Below, piece after piece: positions 33,132-41,953 of a DNA stretch of 64,000 bases (positions are counted from its first letter, which is position 1; each line of letters begins with the position of its first letter). The notes below the pieces were generated by a model that searched no databases, was not told where the DNA came from, and worked only from the letters and a program-made list of their open reading frames with translations. The stretch is from the NCBI RefSeq assembly GCF_000799075.1, contig NZ_JTLI01000014.1, forward strand, positions 97,498-161,497. Reading direction: 5' to 3'. Position numbers and translations under genes: made by a program. This stretch comes from Cetobacterium sp. ZOR0034. GTDB taxonomy: Bacteria; Fusobacteriota; Fusobacteriia; Fusobacteriales; Fusobacteriaceae.

Positions 33132-33872
33132 ATGAAATTTGTTATTTATTCTATTGCTTTACATATATTTATCTTTATTTTTGGTTTTTCTCTAAATATC
33201 AATAAAAACTATGAAATCGATAATATAGGAAACGATTTTAATACCCCTTCTATTTCTGTAAACTTTAACTCATTCCAACCTTCTGAGCCAGTTCAAGAGC
33301 AAACTCAAATCGAAGAAATTCAGGAAGAGATTATTGAAGAAGTTCCAAAACCAGAACCAATTCCTGAACCTAAAGTTGAAGAAAAAAAACTCGAAGTTAT
33401 TAAAAAGGAACCTGAAAAAAAAGTTGAAAAACCAAAAAAAATACCCGAAAAAAAGATTCCTAAAAAAGAGATTACAGAAGATAAAAAAACAACAAAAAAA
33501 TCTGAATCTCAGCAATCTAAAGCACCAAGCAATAATAGCGATGATTTAATTGAATTATCTCAAGGTGTTTTTGCTGCTAAAAATCAAGGTGTGCAAGGTT
33601 TAACATATTCATTTATCTCTCAACCAGATCCCGACTATCCTTTAGCCGCTAAAAGAATTAGTTATAATAAGGAAGTTTCTATTAAAGTTAGATTCCTTGT
33701 TGGATTAAATGGTGAAATTGAAGAGGTTAAATTCTACAACAATAAAGATAGCTTAGGATTCCAAAACGAAGTTGAAAAAACTTTAAAAAGATGGAAACTT
33801 ACTCCTGTTATGTTAAACGGAAAAGCTATTAAACTTTATTTTTATAAAGAATTCAAATTTAATCAAAAATAA
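33132..33872 (+). CDS. tonB: TonB energy-transducing protein
   Basis: 246-residue TonB: one N-terminal membrane helix (residues 4-20, YSIALHIFIFIFGFSL), then a long Pro/Glu/Lys-rich periplasmic spacer (about 50-130), and a C-terminal TonB domain with PDPDYPLAAKRISYNKEVSIKVRFLV and LKRWKLTPVMLNGK. It spans the periplasm and pulls on the plug of outer-membrane receptors. A TTG at 33114 is in frame, but the ATG at 33132 has GGAGG 6 bases upstream and puts the membrane helix at the very N-terminus. It is followed by the flavodoxin gene in the same unit. Confidence 0.92.
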   Translation: MKFVIYSIALHIFIFIFGFSLNINKNYEIDNIGNDFNTPSISVNFNSFQPSEPVQEQTQIEEIQEEIIEEVPKPEPIPEPKVEEKKLEVIKKEPEKKVEKPKKIPEKKIPKKEITEDKKTTKKSESQQSKAPSNNSDDLIELSQGVFAAKNQGVQGLTYSFISQPDPDYPLAAKRISYNKEVSIKVRFLVGLNGEIEEVKFYNNKDSLGFQNEVEKTLKRWKLTPVMLNGKAIKLYFYKEFKFNQK

Positions 33873-33890
33873 TAGGAGGATTTAAATTTT

Positions 33891-34397
33891 ATGAAAATAC
33901 TTATTACATACTCATCAAAAACTGGAAATACTGAAAAAGTAGCAAAAGCTATACATGAAAATATTCCAGAAGCTAGTCTTCTTCCAATTTCTGAAATTGT
34001 TAATTTAGACTACGATTTAATCTTTGTTGGAGGATGGATTGATAGAGCTACTTTTGATCAAACAGCTTTAACTTTATCTAAACAAATCTTCGATAAAAAT
34101 GTCGCTTATTTCTTTACTTTAGGAGCTTACCCTGACTCAGACCACGCAAAAGATTGCGTAACTAATATCGAAACACTTTTAAAAGATAATAACAACAATG
34201 TTCTTGGAGGTTACTTCTGTCAAGGTGCAATTGATCCTAAGTTAATTGCTTGGTTCTCAACACTACCTTCAGATCATAGAATGGCCGCAAGTGAAGAAAG
34301 AACAAAGAGATGGGAAGCTGCTAAATCTCATCCAGATGAATCTGATTTAAACAAAGCAAAAGAATTTGGACTTTCTATAATGAATTCAATAAAATAA
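33891..34397 (+). CDS. Flavodoxin-family protein (FldH/BilS-like), heme-locus flavodoxin
   Basis: 168-residue flavodoxin fold with the FMN-phosphate loop YSSKTGNTEKVAKAI near the start and the aromatic FVGGWIDRATFD loop. The C-terminal part has the FSTLPSDHRMAASEERTKRWE segment found in the flavodoxin-like proteins of Fusobacterium heme loci. From memory, one such protein has been reported to bind heme and reduce anaerobilin; this should be verified. It follows tonB by 18 bases and is the likely electron source or heme carrier for the HmuW-type enzyme. Ribosome site GGAGG present. Confidence 0.85.
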   Translation: MKILITYSSKTGNTEKVAKAIHENIPEASLLPISEIVNLDYDLIFVGGWIDRATFDQTALTLSKQIFDKNVAYFFTLGAYPDSDHAKDCVTNIETLLKDNNNNVLGGYFCQGAIDPKLIAWFSTLPSDHRMAASEERTKRWEAAKSHPDESDLNKAKEFGLSIMNSIK

Positions 34398-34409
34398 CTA
34401 TATAAAAAT

Positions 34410-34443
34410 AAAAGGAAGAGATTTAAATTTCTCTTCCTTTTTT
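34410..34443. terminator. Bidirectional terminator
   Basis: Arms AAAGGAAGAG (34411-34420) and CTCTTCCTTT (34431-34440) followed by more T. It separates the convergent flavodoxin and hutX genes. Confidence 0.88.
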
Positions 34444-34448
34444 CATTC

Positions 34449-34919
34449 TTATAAACTTTTAAAACTATCTACACACTCTTGAATTAATTCCTTCTTTTCA
34501 TCTCTTGGAACGTAGATTGCAAAAATCTCTTTTTCATCCTCTCCATAGAATCTAATTGAATAGCTTTCTCTTCCGAACATAACATCTTTTACTAAGAAAA
34601 TCTCTTTTATTTTGTCAACGCTTAAGTGTCCTCCAATAGAAGAGTTTTTATCATGGAAATTGAAATATCCATGTCCATAGAATCCTTCGGCAAATTTATC
34701 TTGAATCTCAATTACAAATGCTGGTGTTATAACTATTAAAAATACTTTTTCCCAACTTCTTAAAACTGCAAATAGATCATCTATTTTAGCTACATCATAT
34801 TTTTTTACTGTTGGTGCTTGTCTTAAAACTTCTATTAGCGGCATCTCTAACTCTTTCGCCACTTTACTTAAAGATGCTTTTACATCATTTGTAAGTATTT
34901 CTTGTATTTTATCTCTCAT
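34449..34919 (-). CDS. hutX: HutX/ChuX-family heme carrier protein
   Basis: 156-residue cytosolic heme-handling protein of the HutX/ChuX family. It starts with a small helical domain (KASLSKVAKELEMPLIEVLRQAP) and continues with the family barrel: WEKVFLIVITPAFVIEIQ, IGGHLSVDKIKEIFLV (about 95-110), FGRESYSIRFY and EIFAIYVPRDEKKEL. HutX passes heme to HutZ-type partners in Vibrio, and a HugZ-type gene lies 10 kb away in this island. A longer frame from 34979 exists, but it would start inside the promoter and has no ribosome site; the ATG at 34919 follows AGGAGG and is preferred. Confidence 0.87.
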   Translation of the reverse strand: MRDKIQEILTNDVKASLSKVAKELEMPLIEVLRQAPTVKKYDVAKIDDLFAVLRSWEKVFLIVITPAFVIEIQDKFAEGFYGHGYFNFHDKNSSIGGHLSVDKIKEIFLVKDVMFGRESYSIRFYGEDEKEIFAIYVPRDEKKELIQECVDSFKSL

Positions 34920-34929
34920 GAAAATCCTC

Positions 34930-34946
34930 CTACATACGTTATGTAG
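34930..34946. promoter_or_regulatory. Inverted repeat downstream of the hutX promoter (candidate operator)
   Basis: CTACATA and TATGTAG, perfect 7-bp arms around 3 bases, in the hutX leader between the -10 box and the ribosome site. Suitable for a repressor dimer. It is not the same sequence as the repeat at exbB. Confidence 0.5.
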
Positions 34947-34950
34947 ATAA

Positions 34951-34979
34951 AATATATTATATTTTAAAAACTTTGTCAA
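34951..34979 (-). promoter_or_regulatory. Promoter of hutX
   Basis: TTGACA (complement of 34974-34979), 17-base spacer, TATATT (complement of 34951-34956). The -35 box abuts the stop codon of the upstream yihY-type gene. TTGACAAAGTTT is identical to the start of the hugZ promoter. Confidence 0.8.
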
Positions 34980-36170
34980 TCAAATATTTTTAAAATAGTC
35001 TATTAGTTTGATATTTTCATCAAAATTTACAACCTCAATTTCTAAATTCTCTCCTACAGTTTCTAAATCTTCATATAGTTTTTTAAACGTTATAATCTCT
35101 ACACTCATTGTAAGCTTACATCTTTTTTCATCGTTGGTATCACTTTCTATTACAGAGATATATTCTAACTTTTTTAACTCTTCTAAAACATTTCTACTTA
35201 ACTCCATCGGAATTTTCAACTCTTGCGAAATTTGCAGAGCCGAAACTGGTTTCTCATTATCTAAATAATTTTTAACTAAAAATAACAATACTTTTTTTGT
35301 AACTAAATACTTAGACTTGAAATTAATTTTTTTTATATCCTCTATTTTTCCCAAATTCTCTCTATTTTGTAAAACGTATGAAAAATGTGCTCCAATTAAT
35401 ATTAAAAACCAAACAACTTTGAGCCAAATTAATGATAATAACAATACTGAAAAACTTCCATAAATCTTATTATATGTTGCTATTATTATTTGTAATTTTA
35501 CTAAAAGCATATTGCTTTGATTAAGTAAAAACGAAACTATAAAGCTACTCCAAATAGTTGGAACTAAAGCTACTTTTGTATTTGGTAAAACCATATAAAA
35601 AAATATAAAAAATATCCATAACGCTAAATATGGAGCCACTAAATTCAATATATGCTCTACATATAAAAATTCTACTTTTATATTATTTAAAACATTTGCA
35701 CCTATAACACTTATAGGCAACAGAAAAAACACAAGTAAATAGTCACTTACTTTTCTAAAAAAATTTCTAGTTCTTTTTATATCCCAAATACTATTTAAAG
35801 CTTTTTCGATTACAGAGAACATCGAAACAATAACCCATCCCAAGGATATAAATCCAACTCCTGCTATCACTCCGCTCCGAGTATTTTGTAATAAATTTTG
35901 AGCTATATCTAAAATTAATTTGATAGTTTCTTCATTCAACGGAGAACTTTCTGTTAATTGCCTTAAATAATAATTATCTATACCAAACCATCGACCAATA
36001 CTAAAAGCTATCGCTAATATTGGAATAAAAGATAGAGTTGTAAAATAACAAAGTGTATTTGCCCAAAGATTTGAATTCGAACGTTTATAATTCTCAAACG
36101 CCCCCTTCATTTGACTATAAAAATGTGTTAACTGTAACTCACTTACATAGTTTTTTATATTTTGTATCAT
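34980..36170 (-). CDS. YihY/BrkB-family membrane protein with C-terminal winged helix
   Basis: 396-residue YihY family protein. Residues about 30-280 hold six membrane segments with family features (YFTTLSFIPILAIAFSIG, GVGFISLGWVIVSMFSVIEKALNSIW, VLLLSLIWLKVVWFLILIGA). Residues about 300-380 form a soluble winged-helix-like tail (KPVSALQISQELKIPMELSRNVLEELKKLEYI). YihY proteins are inner-membrane proteins of unclear role, once misnamed RNase BN. GGAGG lies 8 bases from the ATG. Its stop abuts the hutX promoter. Confidence 0.87.
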   Translation of the reverse strand: MIQNIKNYVSELQLTHFYSQMKGAFENYKRSNSNLWANTLCYFTTLSFIPILAIAFSIGRWFGIDNYYLRQLTESSPLNEETIKLILDIAQNLLQNTRSGVIAGVGFISLGWVIVSMFSVIEKALNSIWDIKRTRNFFRKVSDYLLVFFLLPISVIGANVLNNIKVEFLYVEHILNLVAPYLALWIFFIFFYMVLPNTKVALVPTIWSSFIVSFLLNQSNMLLVKLQIIIATYNKIYGSFSVLLLSLIWLKVVWFLILIGAHFSYVLQNRENLGKIEDIKKINFKSKYLVTKKVLLFLVKNYLDNEKPVSALQISQELKIPMELSRNVLEELKKLEYISVIESDTNDEKRCKLTMSVEIITFKKLYEDLETVGENLEIEVVNFDENIKLIDYFKNI

Positions 36171-36232
36171 TGCATCATCCTCCTGAAGTATTATTTCCTA
36201 TTTTACCATTTTTTTCCTTTATATTTATTCTC

Positions 36233-36269
36233 CAAAAAATTAAAAGAACCTCAAATGAGGTTCTTTTAA
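36233..36269 (-). terminator. Terminator of the glutamate fermentation operon
   Basis: A perfect 14-bp stem (TTAAAAGAACCTCA / TGAGGTTCTTTTAA, 2-base loop) followed by ATTTTTTGG on the minus strand, about 75 bases after the citF-type gene. The rest of the gap 36171-36344 shows only a weak A/T hairpin. Confidence 0.88.
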
Positions 36270-36344
36270 AACGGGGGGATATTACTTTATTTACACTTTT
36301 ATTCTCTATTATAACTTTTAGACCGAGTTTTTTATAAAAAAGTT

Positions 36345-37886
36345 TTAATTTTTTATTTTTTTTATTGTATCAATAACAGTTCCATCTCTATACTCTACAA
36401 CTGCTACAATTTCTTCTTCAAACTCAATATCATTTTCTTGTCCTGTCATAGCTTTTGCAATCTCTCTTAACTCCTCAATCGATTTTATAGGAAGCTTAGA
36501 ATCCTTAAATATTTCAATCAAGTCTTTTCTTAATGGATTTATTGCAATCCCTCTTTCAGTAACAAGTATATCTACTGTTTCTCCTGGAGTTGTCAATGTC
36601 GTAACTCTATCTTTTACAACAGATAGTCTAGAGTTTACAAGTTGAGATACTATTATACAAAGCTTTGATCCTGCTGCTGTATCTGAATGTCCTCCTGATC
36701 CTCCCATTATAACTCCGTTAGATCCTGTCGTCACGTTCACATTAAAGTTTGTATCAATCTCTGTTGCTCCTAAAATAACAACATCAAGCTTATTTACTAC
36801 AGCTCCTTTATTGTTTGCATTAGCATACATAGAAGCTGACATTGTTATATGCGCTGAATTTTCTTTAGCTGACTTTATGGCATCTAAATCAAAACATTGT
36901 ACATCAAATAAAGCTTTAAACAATCCCTCTTTATACATATCAACTATATATCCTGTTATTCCACCTGAAGCAAAACTTCCACAAATCTCTTTTTGCTTCA
37001 TTATATTTTTAAGTTGAGCTGCTACAGCTAAAGATATTCCTCCTGCTCCTGTTTGGAAACTCATTCCATTTTTTAAGTATCCTGACTCTTCTATAAATCT
37101 TGCCGTTAAATCAGCTACTTTTAATCCAATCGGATTTTTAGTAATTTGAGTTGTTCCTGATACAATTCCATTTGGATCTCCGATAGCGTCTACAACTAAA
37201 ACATAATCGACATATGTTTGATTTATCTCTATTGTTGAATTTGGAAACTCTACTAAATTATCTGTTATCGCTACAACGATATCCGCTAGCTCTGCATCTG
37301 TGTGAGCATAGCCTAAAGCTCCACAAGCTGACTTCCCATCTACACCGTTTATATTACCATATTCATCACTTGTTGGAGCTGCCATAAATGCGATATCAAT
37401 ATTTCTCTCTCCTGATTCAAATATTCTCGCCCTTCCACCATGAGTATGCATGATTGCGGGTTTAGAAAGCTTTCCGTTAGATATAGCCTCTGCTACTGGT
37501 CCTGAGATATAAGCTGCATATATTCCTGTTACAACTTTATCCTCCATCATCTTTACTAACCCTTTATGACATGGAAAAATTGAACTTGCTGCAATCGTAA
37601 TATCTTTATAGCCCCTTCTTGCAATCTCCTCCATAACCATGTTTAAAATATAGTCTCCATTTCTCAAATGGTGATGAAAAGATACAACCATACCATCTTT
37701 TAATGGTAACTTATCCATTAATTCATTTAAATCTCTATGTAACTTAGAGTCTTCTCTAGTTACAGTTTTAAACTTAAAATTCTTTTTTATTGCTCCATCT
37801 TTTTTTGAAAGGTATCCCTCATATTGCTTTACCTCTCCATATCCATCTATAAATTCAGGAATATCTCTTCCTAAAATATTTTTCAT
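36345..37886 (-). CDS. citF: Citramalate/citrate lyase alpha subunit (CitF type)
   Basis: 513-residue CitF-type acyl-CoA transferase subunit. It has the family features GMVVSFHHHLRNGDYI, an IMHTHGGRARIF segment, AAPTSDEYGNINGVDG and GSGGHSDTAAGSKL. In citrate lyase the alpha subunit swaps acetyl from the carrier to the substrate. In this operon, behind methylaspartate ammonia-lyase and glutamate mutase, the natural substrate is most likely citramalate, giving citramalate:ACP transferase as in Clostridium tetanomorphum. CitC, CitX and CitG accessory genes are not in the window. A GAGGTG site precedes the ATG. Confidence 0.9.
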   Translation of the reverse strand: MKNILGRDIPEFIDGYGEVKQYEGYLSKKDGAIKKNFKFKTVTREDSKLHRDLNELMDKLPLKDGMVVSFHHHLRNGDYILNMVMEEIARRGYKDITIAASSIFPCHKGLVKMMEDKVVTGIYAAYISGPVAEAISNGKLSKPAIMHTHGGRARIFESGERNIDIAFMAAPTSDEYGNINGVDGKSACGALGYAHTDAELADIVVAITDNLVEFPNSTIEINQTYVDYVLVVDAIGDPNGIVSGTTQITKNPIGLKVADLTARFIEESGYLKNGMSFQTGAGGISLAVAAQLKNIMKQKEICGSFASGGITGYIVDMYKEGLFKALFDVQCFDLDAIKSAKENSAHITMSASMYANANNKGAVVNKLDVVILGATEIDTNFNVNVTTGSNGVIMGGSGGHSDTAAGSKLCIIVSQLVNSRLSVVKDRVTTLTTPGETVDILVTERGIAINPLRKDLIEIFKDSKLPIKSIEELREIAKAMTGQENDIEFEEEIVAVVEYRDGTVIDTIKKIKN

Positions 37887-37907
37887 TAGAACACCTCACC
37901 TTTAAAA

Positions 37908-38780
37908 TTAATCTATTAAACCAATCATTTCAGCAATCTCTAAAGTCTGAATAGCTCTGTTTATAATTGGAAGGTCAACCATTTTCCCATCTAGAGAGAA
38001 TACTCCTAACCCCTCTTTTTCTGCATCCTCTTTTGCTGCCATTACTCTTAATGCGTGATTTATCTCTTGTTTTGTTGGAGAATATACATTATGAATTGTA
38101 TCAATCTGTCTTGGATTTATAGCTAACTTCCCTGTAAATCCTAGCATCTTAGCCTTTCTAGAATCAGCTTCTAATCCTTCATAGTCGTTTGTATCTGTAA
38201 AAGGTGTGTCTACAGCATCTATTTTTAAAGCTTTACAAGCATTTACAATTTTTGTTCTAGCATAGAATAACTCATCTGAATCTTTAGTTCTTTTCACTGC
38301 TAAGTCCGCTGCTAAATCTTCTCCTCCTAACAGTACAGCTTCTATTCTTTTAGATGTTTTTAAAGTTTCATAAACTGTCTCCACTCCATAAGCTGTTTCT
38401 ACTAAAGCATGAACCTTTATCTCACCGGTCTCAAACCCTTCCTCTTTCTCAACTCTCTCCAACTCTTTTTCTAATATAGCAATATCCTCGGGAGTTGCTT
38501 TTGGTAAAAGAATGGCATCCGGCTTTAATCTCGCCATTTTATCAATGTCCTCCATTGCAAACGGAGATGATAATGGATTTATTCTTATTACAACCTCTGT
38601 ATCTCCATAATTCATTGTTTTCATAGCTTCTGTTACCAATATTCTCGCTGCATCCTTTTCAGTCAAAGCCACCGCATCTTCTAAATCAAATATAACCGAA
38701 TCTGCTCCAAATGTATCTGCTGTTTGAAGCATCCCTGGATTATTTCCTGGCATAAATAACATCGTTCTTCTTAATTTCAC
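37908..38780 (-). CDS. citE: Citramalate/citrate lyase beta subunit (CitE type)
   Basis: 290-residue HpcH/HpaI-type aldolase fold. It begins KLRRTMLFMPGNNPGML and shows DSVIFDLEDAVA, INPLSSPFA, LPKATPEDI and GGEDLAADLAV, the metal- and CoA-binding motifs of CitE. It would split the (3S)-citramalyl-carrier to acetyl-carrier and pyruvate. The start is GTG at 38780, with AGGTG 6 bases upstream. It lies between citD- and citF-type genes with short gaps, in the usual D-E-F order. Confidence 0.92.
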   Translation of the reverse strand: MKLRRTMLFMPGNNPGMLQTADTFGADSVIFDLEDAVALTEKDAARILVTEAMKTMNYGDTEVVIRINPLSSPFAMEDIDKMARLKPDAILLPKATPEDIAILEKELERVEKEEGFETGEIKVHALVETAYGVETVYETLKTSKRIEAVLLGGEDLAADLAVKRTKDSDELFYARTKIVNACKALKIDAVDTPFTDTNDYEGLEADSRKAKMLGFTGKLAINPRQIDTIHNVYSPTKQEINHALRVMAAKEDAEKEGLGVFSLDGKMVDLPIINRAIQTLEIAEMIGLID

Positions 38781-38806
38781 ACTAACACCTCACCTTAAAG
38801 GAAATT

Positions 38807-39067
38807 TTAATAACCTCTTTTTATAGCTCCCTCTACTCTTGCTCTTATTGTATAATCAAGAGCCCCTTTATCTTGAGCTTTAACTAATATAGATGTAATT
38901 CCCATCTCTTTTATTTTTTCTTCTATAACCATTCTGATATGATTTCCAAATTGCTTTTCTACAACACTTTCTAATTCAATAACAACTCCATTTTCATAAG
39001 GAGTTAGCATAATAAATATATCATTAGATTCTAATGTTCCACATTTCGCTGGTTTATTTATTGTCAT
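38807..39067 (-). CDS. citD: Citramalate/citrate lyase acyl carrier protein (CitD type)
   Basis: 86-residue acyl carrier subunit. Ser14 in KCGTLESNDIF is the serine that carries the phosphoribosyl-dephospho-CoA group in this family, and the remaining sequence (VVIELESVVEKQFGNHIRMVIEEKI) matches CitD. GAGGTG precedes the start. A hairpin separates it from methylaspartate ammonia-lyase upstream, so its level may differ from that of the mutase genes. Confidence 0.92.
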   Translation of the reverse strand: MTINKPAKCGTLESNDIFIMLTPYENGVVIELESVVEKQFGNHIRMVIEEKIKEMGITSILVKAQDKGALDYTIRARVEGAIKRGY

Positions 39068-39094
39068 TTTTTCACCTCTTATACTATTCTATAA

Positions 39095-39130
39095 AATTAA
39101 AGGAAAAGGTAGGATACCCCCACCTTTTCC
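39095..39130 (-). terminator. Hairpin between methylaspartate ammonia-lyase and citD
   Basis: Arms GGAAAAGGT / ACCTTTTCC around an 11-base loop, then TTTAATTTT on the minus strand. It looks like a partial terminator that would lower expression of the lyase genes relative to the mutase genes. Confidence 0.65.
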
Positions 39131-39145
39131 AGAATCAAAAGTCTA

Positions 39146-40387
39146 TTACTTTCTTCTGTTTACTAAAGCTTCTACTCTACTCATTTCGTTGAACACAATC
39201 ATAAATCCTTCGTCAACACCCATTCCTGGTTTTGCTAATACTTGAAGAGCTCCACAAGCCATAGCTATATTTGTAGTAACTTCAGCTGATCTGTTAGTCT
39301 CGTTACATGTTCCACCCGAATATGACCCGATTCCAACTTTATTACAATAAAGAATTGCTTCTGCTATGTTATTTACTCCTCCTAAATCTGGAGTTTTTAT
39401 TTGAACTACGTGACCTGCTTTTGCATCTGCGAAAGCTACGATATCCTCGTAAGTATTACACCATTCATCAGCAACTAACTCTATTCCCATATCTCTCTTA
39501 TCCACTTCAGCTGTTAATGCTGCTAAAGCTTCAATTTGCTTATCTCTATCCTCTACATCCATAGGACCTTCGATTCTTAATTTAAATGGTTTTGCTGCAT
39601 CCACTAAAGTTTGTAAATAATCTGCCATTTTTATAGTATCACAATCAAATGCCGCTCCAATTGTTCCGTATACATCTATATGTAAAATAGGTGCGTAATC
39701 TTCTGTATCTCTTAAGTGGATAATTCTATCTCTTAACCATCCAACATACTCAAGTAATAGCTCCCCTTTATTTCCTAACTTTGTTTCAACATGATTTATT
39801 AAAGCATGAGGTAAAACATCAGCAGATTTTATAATCATTTTGTCTGCATTTTCATATCTGTTATCTCCTGATTGAGTAAATATAGGTCTCTTAGAAATCT
39901 CTAAACCTGTATTGTAATCTTTTTGAATAACTTCAGCCATAGTAACTCTTCTAGCTTTTGCTACTGCATCTAGTAAAGCTTGAGTAATTCCATATCTGAT
40001 TGCAGTATGTAATCTTTTTCCATCTAACAACATTCCATCAAACTCTTCTGCTAAACATTTAAAGTTTTCTAACTCTTTTCCTATTAATTTTGGAGCAATC
40101 TCTTTCTCTATTACAGGAATAAAATCTTTAGCTAAGAATAATGGGTCTCTTCCTCCCGCTCCTGAATATTGTACTGCTGCACAATCTCCAAATGCAACTT
40201 GACCATCTTCTAAAATAAGTTGAACAGATATTGACTCTCCAGCTTGTCTTATTGAAGAAAAACCTTCTGTCATTGGTTCTCCTACATAAGCAAATCCATC
40301 ATGTCCTGCTCCCTTTTTTATAGCTCTTTGATCATCGAAATAGAATCCTGTTTTTCCTGCTGAACATACTACATCAACTATTCTCAT
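39146..40387 (-). CDS. mal: Methylaspartate ammonia-lyase
   Basis: 413-residue enolase-superfamily enzyme that converts (2S,3S)-3-methylaspartate to mesaconate plus ammonia. Length equals the Clostridium tetanomorphum enzyme. The two catalytic bases are both at the known positions: His194 in VLPHALINH and Lys331 in VVQIKTPDLGG. Metal-ligand motifs HIDVYG, RIEGPMD and VADEWC follow in the usual order. It sits between the glutamate mutase genes and citDEF, which fixes its place as step two of the methylaspartate route. A GGAGG site precedes the ATG. Confidence 0.96.
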   Translation of the reverse strand: MRIVDVVCSAGKTGFYFDDQRAIKKGAGHDGFAYVGEPMTEGFSSIRQAGESISVQLILEDGQVAFGDCAAVQYSGAGGRDPLFLAKDFIPVIEKEIAPKLIGKELENFKCLAEEFDGMLLDGKRLHTAIRYGITQALLDAVAKARRVTMAEVIQKDYNTGLEISKRPIFTQSGDNRYENADKMIIKSADVLPHALINHVETKLGNKGELLLEYVGWLRDRIIHLRDTEDYAPILHIDVYGTIGAAFDCDTIKMADYLQTLVDAAKPFKLRIEGPMDVEDRDKQIEALAALTAEVDKRDMGIELVADEWCNTYEDIVAFADAKAGHVVQIKTPDLGGVNNIAEAILYCNKVGIGSYSGGTCNETNRSAEVTTNIAMACGALQVLAKPGMGVDEGFMIVFNEMSRVEALVNRRK

Positions 40388-40410
40388 TTTAATTCCTCCT
40401 GATTTTTACG

Positions 40411-40428
40411 AGGGGAATCTCTTCCCCT
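40411..40428 (-). other. Intercistronic hairpin between glmE and mal
   Basis: AGGGGAA and TTCCCCT around 4 bases. No T-run follows on the minus strand, so it is not a normal terminator; it may protect or process the polycistronic mRNA. Confidence 0.5.
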
Positions 40429-40473
40429 AACCTTATATAATAAATCAAACTTTTTAACTTCTATTTATTCTAA

Positions 40474-41931
40474 CTATTTTCCTGCTGGTCTTCCAATTAA
40501 AGTTCCTTTTCCAACAGCAAATATATCATCTACTGTCATTTGGAAACTGATCTCTCTTCCTTCAAATTCTGCTCTCTCTTGTAATTTTGCAGTATGGAAA
40601 GCTTTTATTTCTTCTGATAGTGGTAAGTTTCCTGCATTTAGGTATCTGATCATTCCATTGTTATCTCTTGCAGGTAACATTTTTCCTGCATTATACTTAG
40701 ATGGTGCAAACGGAATATCTAATACTCCTTGCTCGAAAGCTTTTACAGTTCCTACTGCTAAATCTCCCTCTCCTAACTCTAACACTTTATCTATAATTTG
40801 CTTCACTTCTTTTTTAATCATATCTTTCTCGAATTGAACCTCTTCAGAGTTTGGTAACTTTTGACCTCTTAATAAGTTTAACACCATTTTTGTTGCTCTG
40901 ATACCCATTGCATTTGCCTCTTTTGTTGGAACTCCAATAGCTTCGTGAGGTGTTTTTACAATAACTTTTGTTGCTCCTGCTAATGCTGCTGCTGAAGCAC
41001 CATTTGAAATTACTCCAAACGCCTTAGCTTCATCCTCTGGGAATCCACCCATCCATTGGTGGAATACAGATGTCAGTTGCATATTTTCATATCCAAACTC
41101 TTTACAATACTCTTCAGCTTGCTCCATCATAGATCTTACTGCTGCAACGTCTTGAACTAAGTTTCCACATTGTCCATATCCTAAAGTTATATTTTTAACT
41201 CCTTGCTCAGCTGCTAATAAACATTCGATTATCTGAACTGCATTTGATATTGATGGCGGAACTAAAGTTCCTGTTAATGGTCCAAACGGTTCTCTATTGA
41301 TAGATACCCCTTTTTCTTCATATAATCCAACTAATCTATCACAATATTGCCAATCTCTTATTGTTTGCTCAAGAGTAACTGATTTTGCGTAAGGAATGTT
41401 ATAAGATATTCCTCCACCCTCGTTTGAAGTGTATCCTGCTGCTAACATTATCTCTGATAATAATCTTGCATCTGGAGTTCCATGTCTTAATTGTAGAGGT
41501 AAATTTACTGCTTCTACAACCTCTCTACAACCTTTAACTCCATGGTTTACACCTGGGAATCCATTAAGTAATGATCTTCCTGCTTTTTTAGATTCCTCTA
41601 TTCCTTTTTCACAATTCTCATATTTATTCTGTCTTGTATAAGAATCTATAGTTGAAGGCAGTAAATCTGCTCCTCCCTCTGTATCAAGGAAGTTTAATAA
41701 CTCTATATGTTGCTCTACTAAAGCTACTCCTGCTCTTGGTTGAGCTAGTGTTATATTTTTAGATTTAGCATCTATTAATTTTTTAGCAAAATTTTTGTGC
41801 TCAGGTAATGTTTTATGATAAGCTACTGCTTCTTCTAAATCTACATCTGCCCCTGTTGGCCATTGTTTTAAAACTTCTTCTCTCACTTTAAAGAACTCTT
41901 CTTCAGTCCATTTTTTAAATTTTAAATTCAT
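40474..41931 (-). CDS. glmE: Glutamate mutase epsilon subunit (GlmE/MutE)
   Basis: 485-residue TIM-barrel component of adenosylcobalamin-dependent glutamate mutase, which turns L-glutamate into (2S,3S)-3-methylaspartate. Family stretches visible include [62 protein letters not shown] and [12 protein letters not shown]. Length fits the family (about 483). The protein pairs with the S subunit that binds the cobalamin; GlmL is encoded between the two. AGGAGG precedes the start. Confidence 0.95.
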   Translation of the reverse strand: MNLKFKKWTEEEFFKVREEVLKQWPTGADVDLEEAVAYHKTLPEHKNFAKKLIDAKSKNITLAQPRAGVALVEQHIELLNFLDTEGGADLLPSTIDSYTRQNKYENCEKGIEESKKAGRSLLNGFPGVNHGVKGCREVVEAVNLPLQLRHGTPDARLLSEIMLAAGYTSNEGGGISYNIPYAKSVTLEQTIRDWQYCDRLVGLYEEKGVSINREPFGPLTGTLVPPSISNAVQIIECLLAAEQGVKNITLGYGQCGNLVQDVAAVRSMMEQAEEYCKEFGYENMQLTSVFHQWMGGFPEDEAKAFGVISNGASAAALAGATKVIVKTPHEAIGVPTKEANAMGIRATKMVLNLLRGQKLPNSEEVQFEKDMIKKEVKQIIDKVLELGEGDLAVGTVKAFEQGVLDIPFAPSKYNAGKMLPARDNNGMIRYLNAGNLPLSEEIKAFHTAKLQERAEFEGREISFQMTVDDIFAVGKGTLIGRPAGK

Positions 41932-41953
41932 CGATCAGACTCCTCCTCAAAAC

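Noticed and set aside
33270..33549. Phe/Asn-rich and Lys-rich reading frames overlapping tonB
   Set aside because: They are shadows of the Glu/Lys/Pro-rich TonB spacer, with biased composition and no ribosome site.
34920..34979. N-terminal extension of hutX by 20 residues
   Set aside because: It would be encoded across the hutX promoter and palindrome; the ATG at 34919 has AGGAGG and matches the family start.
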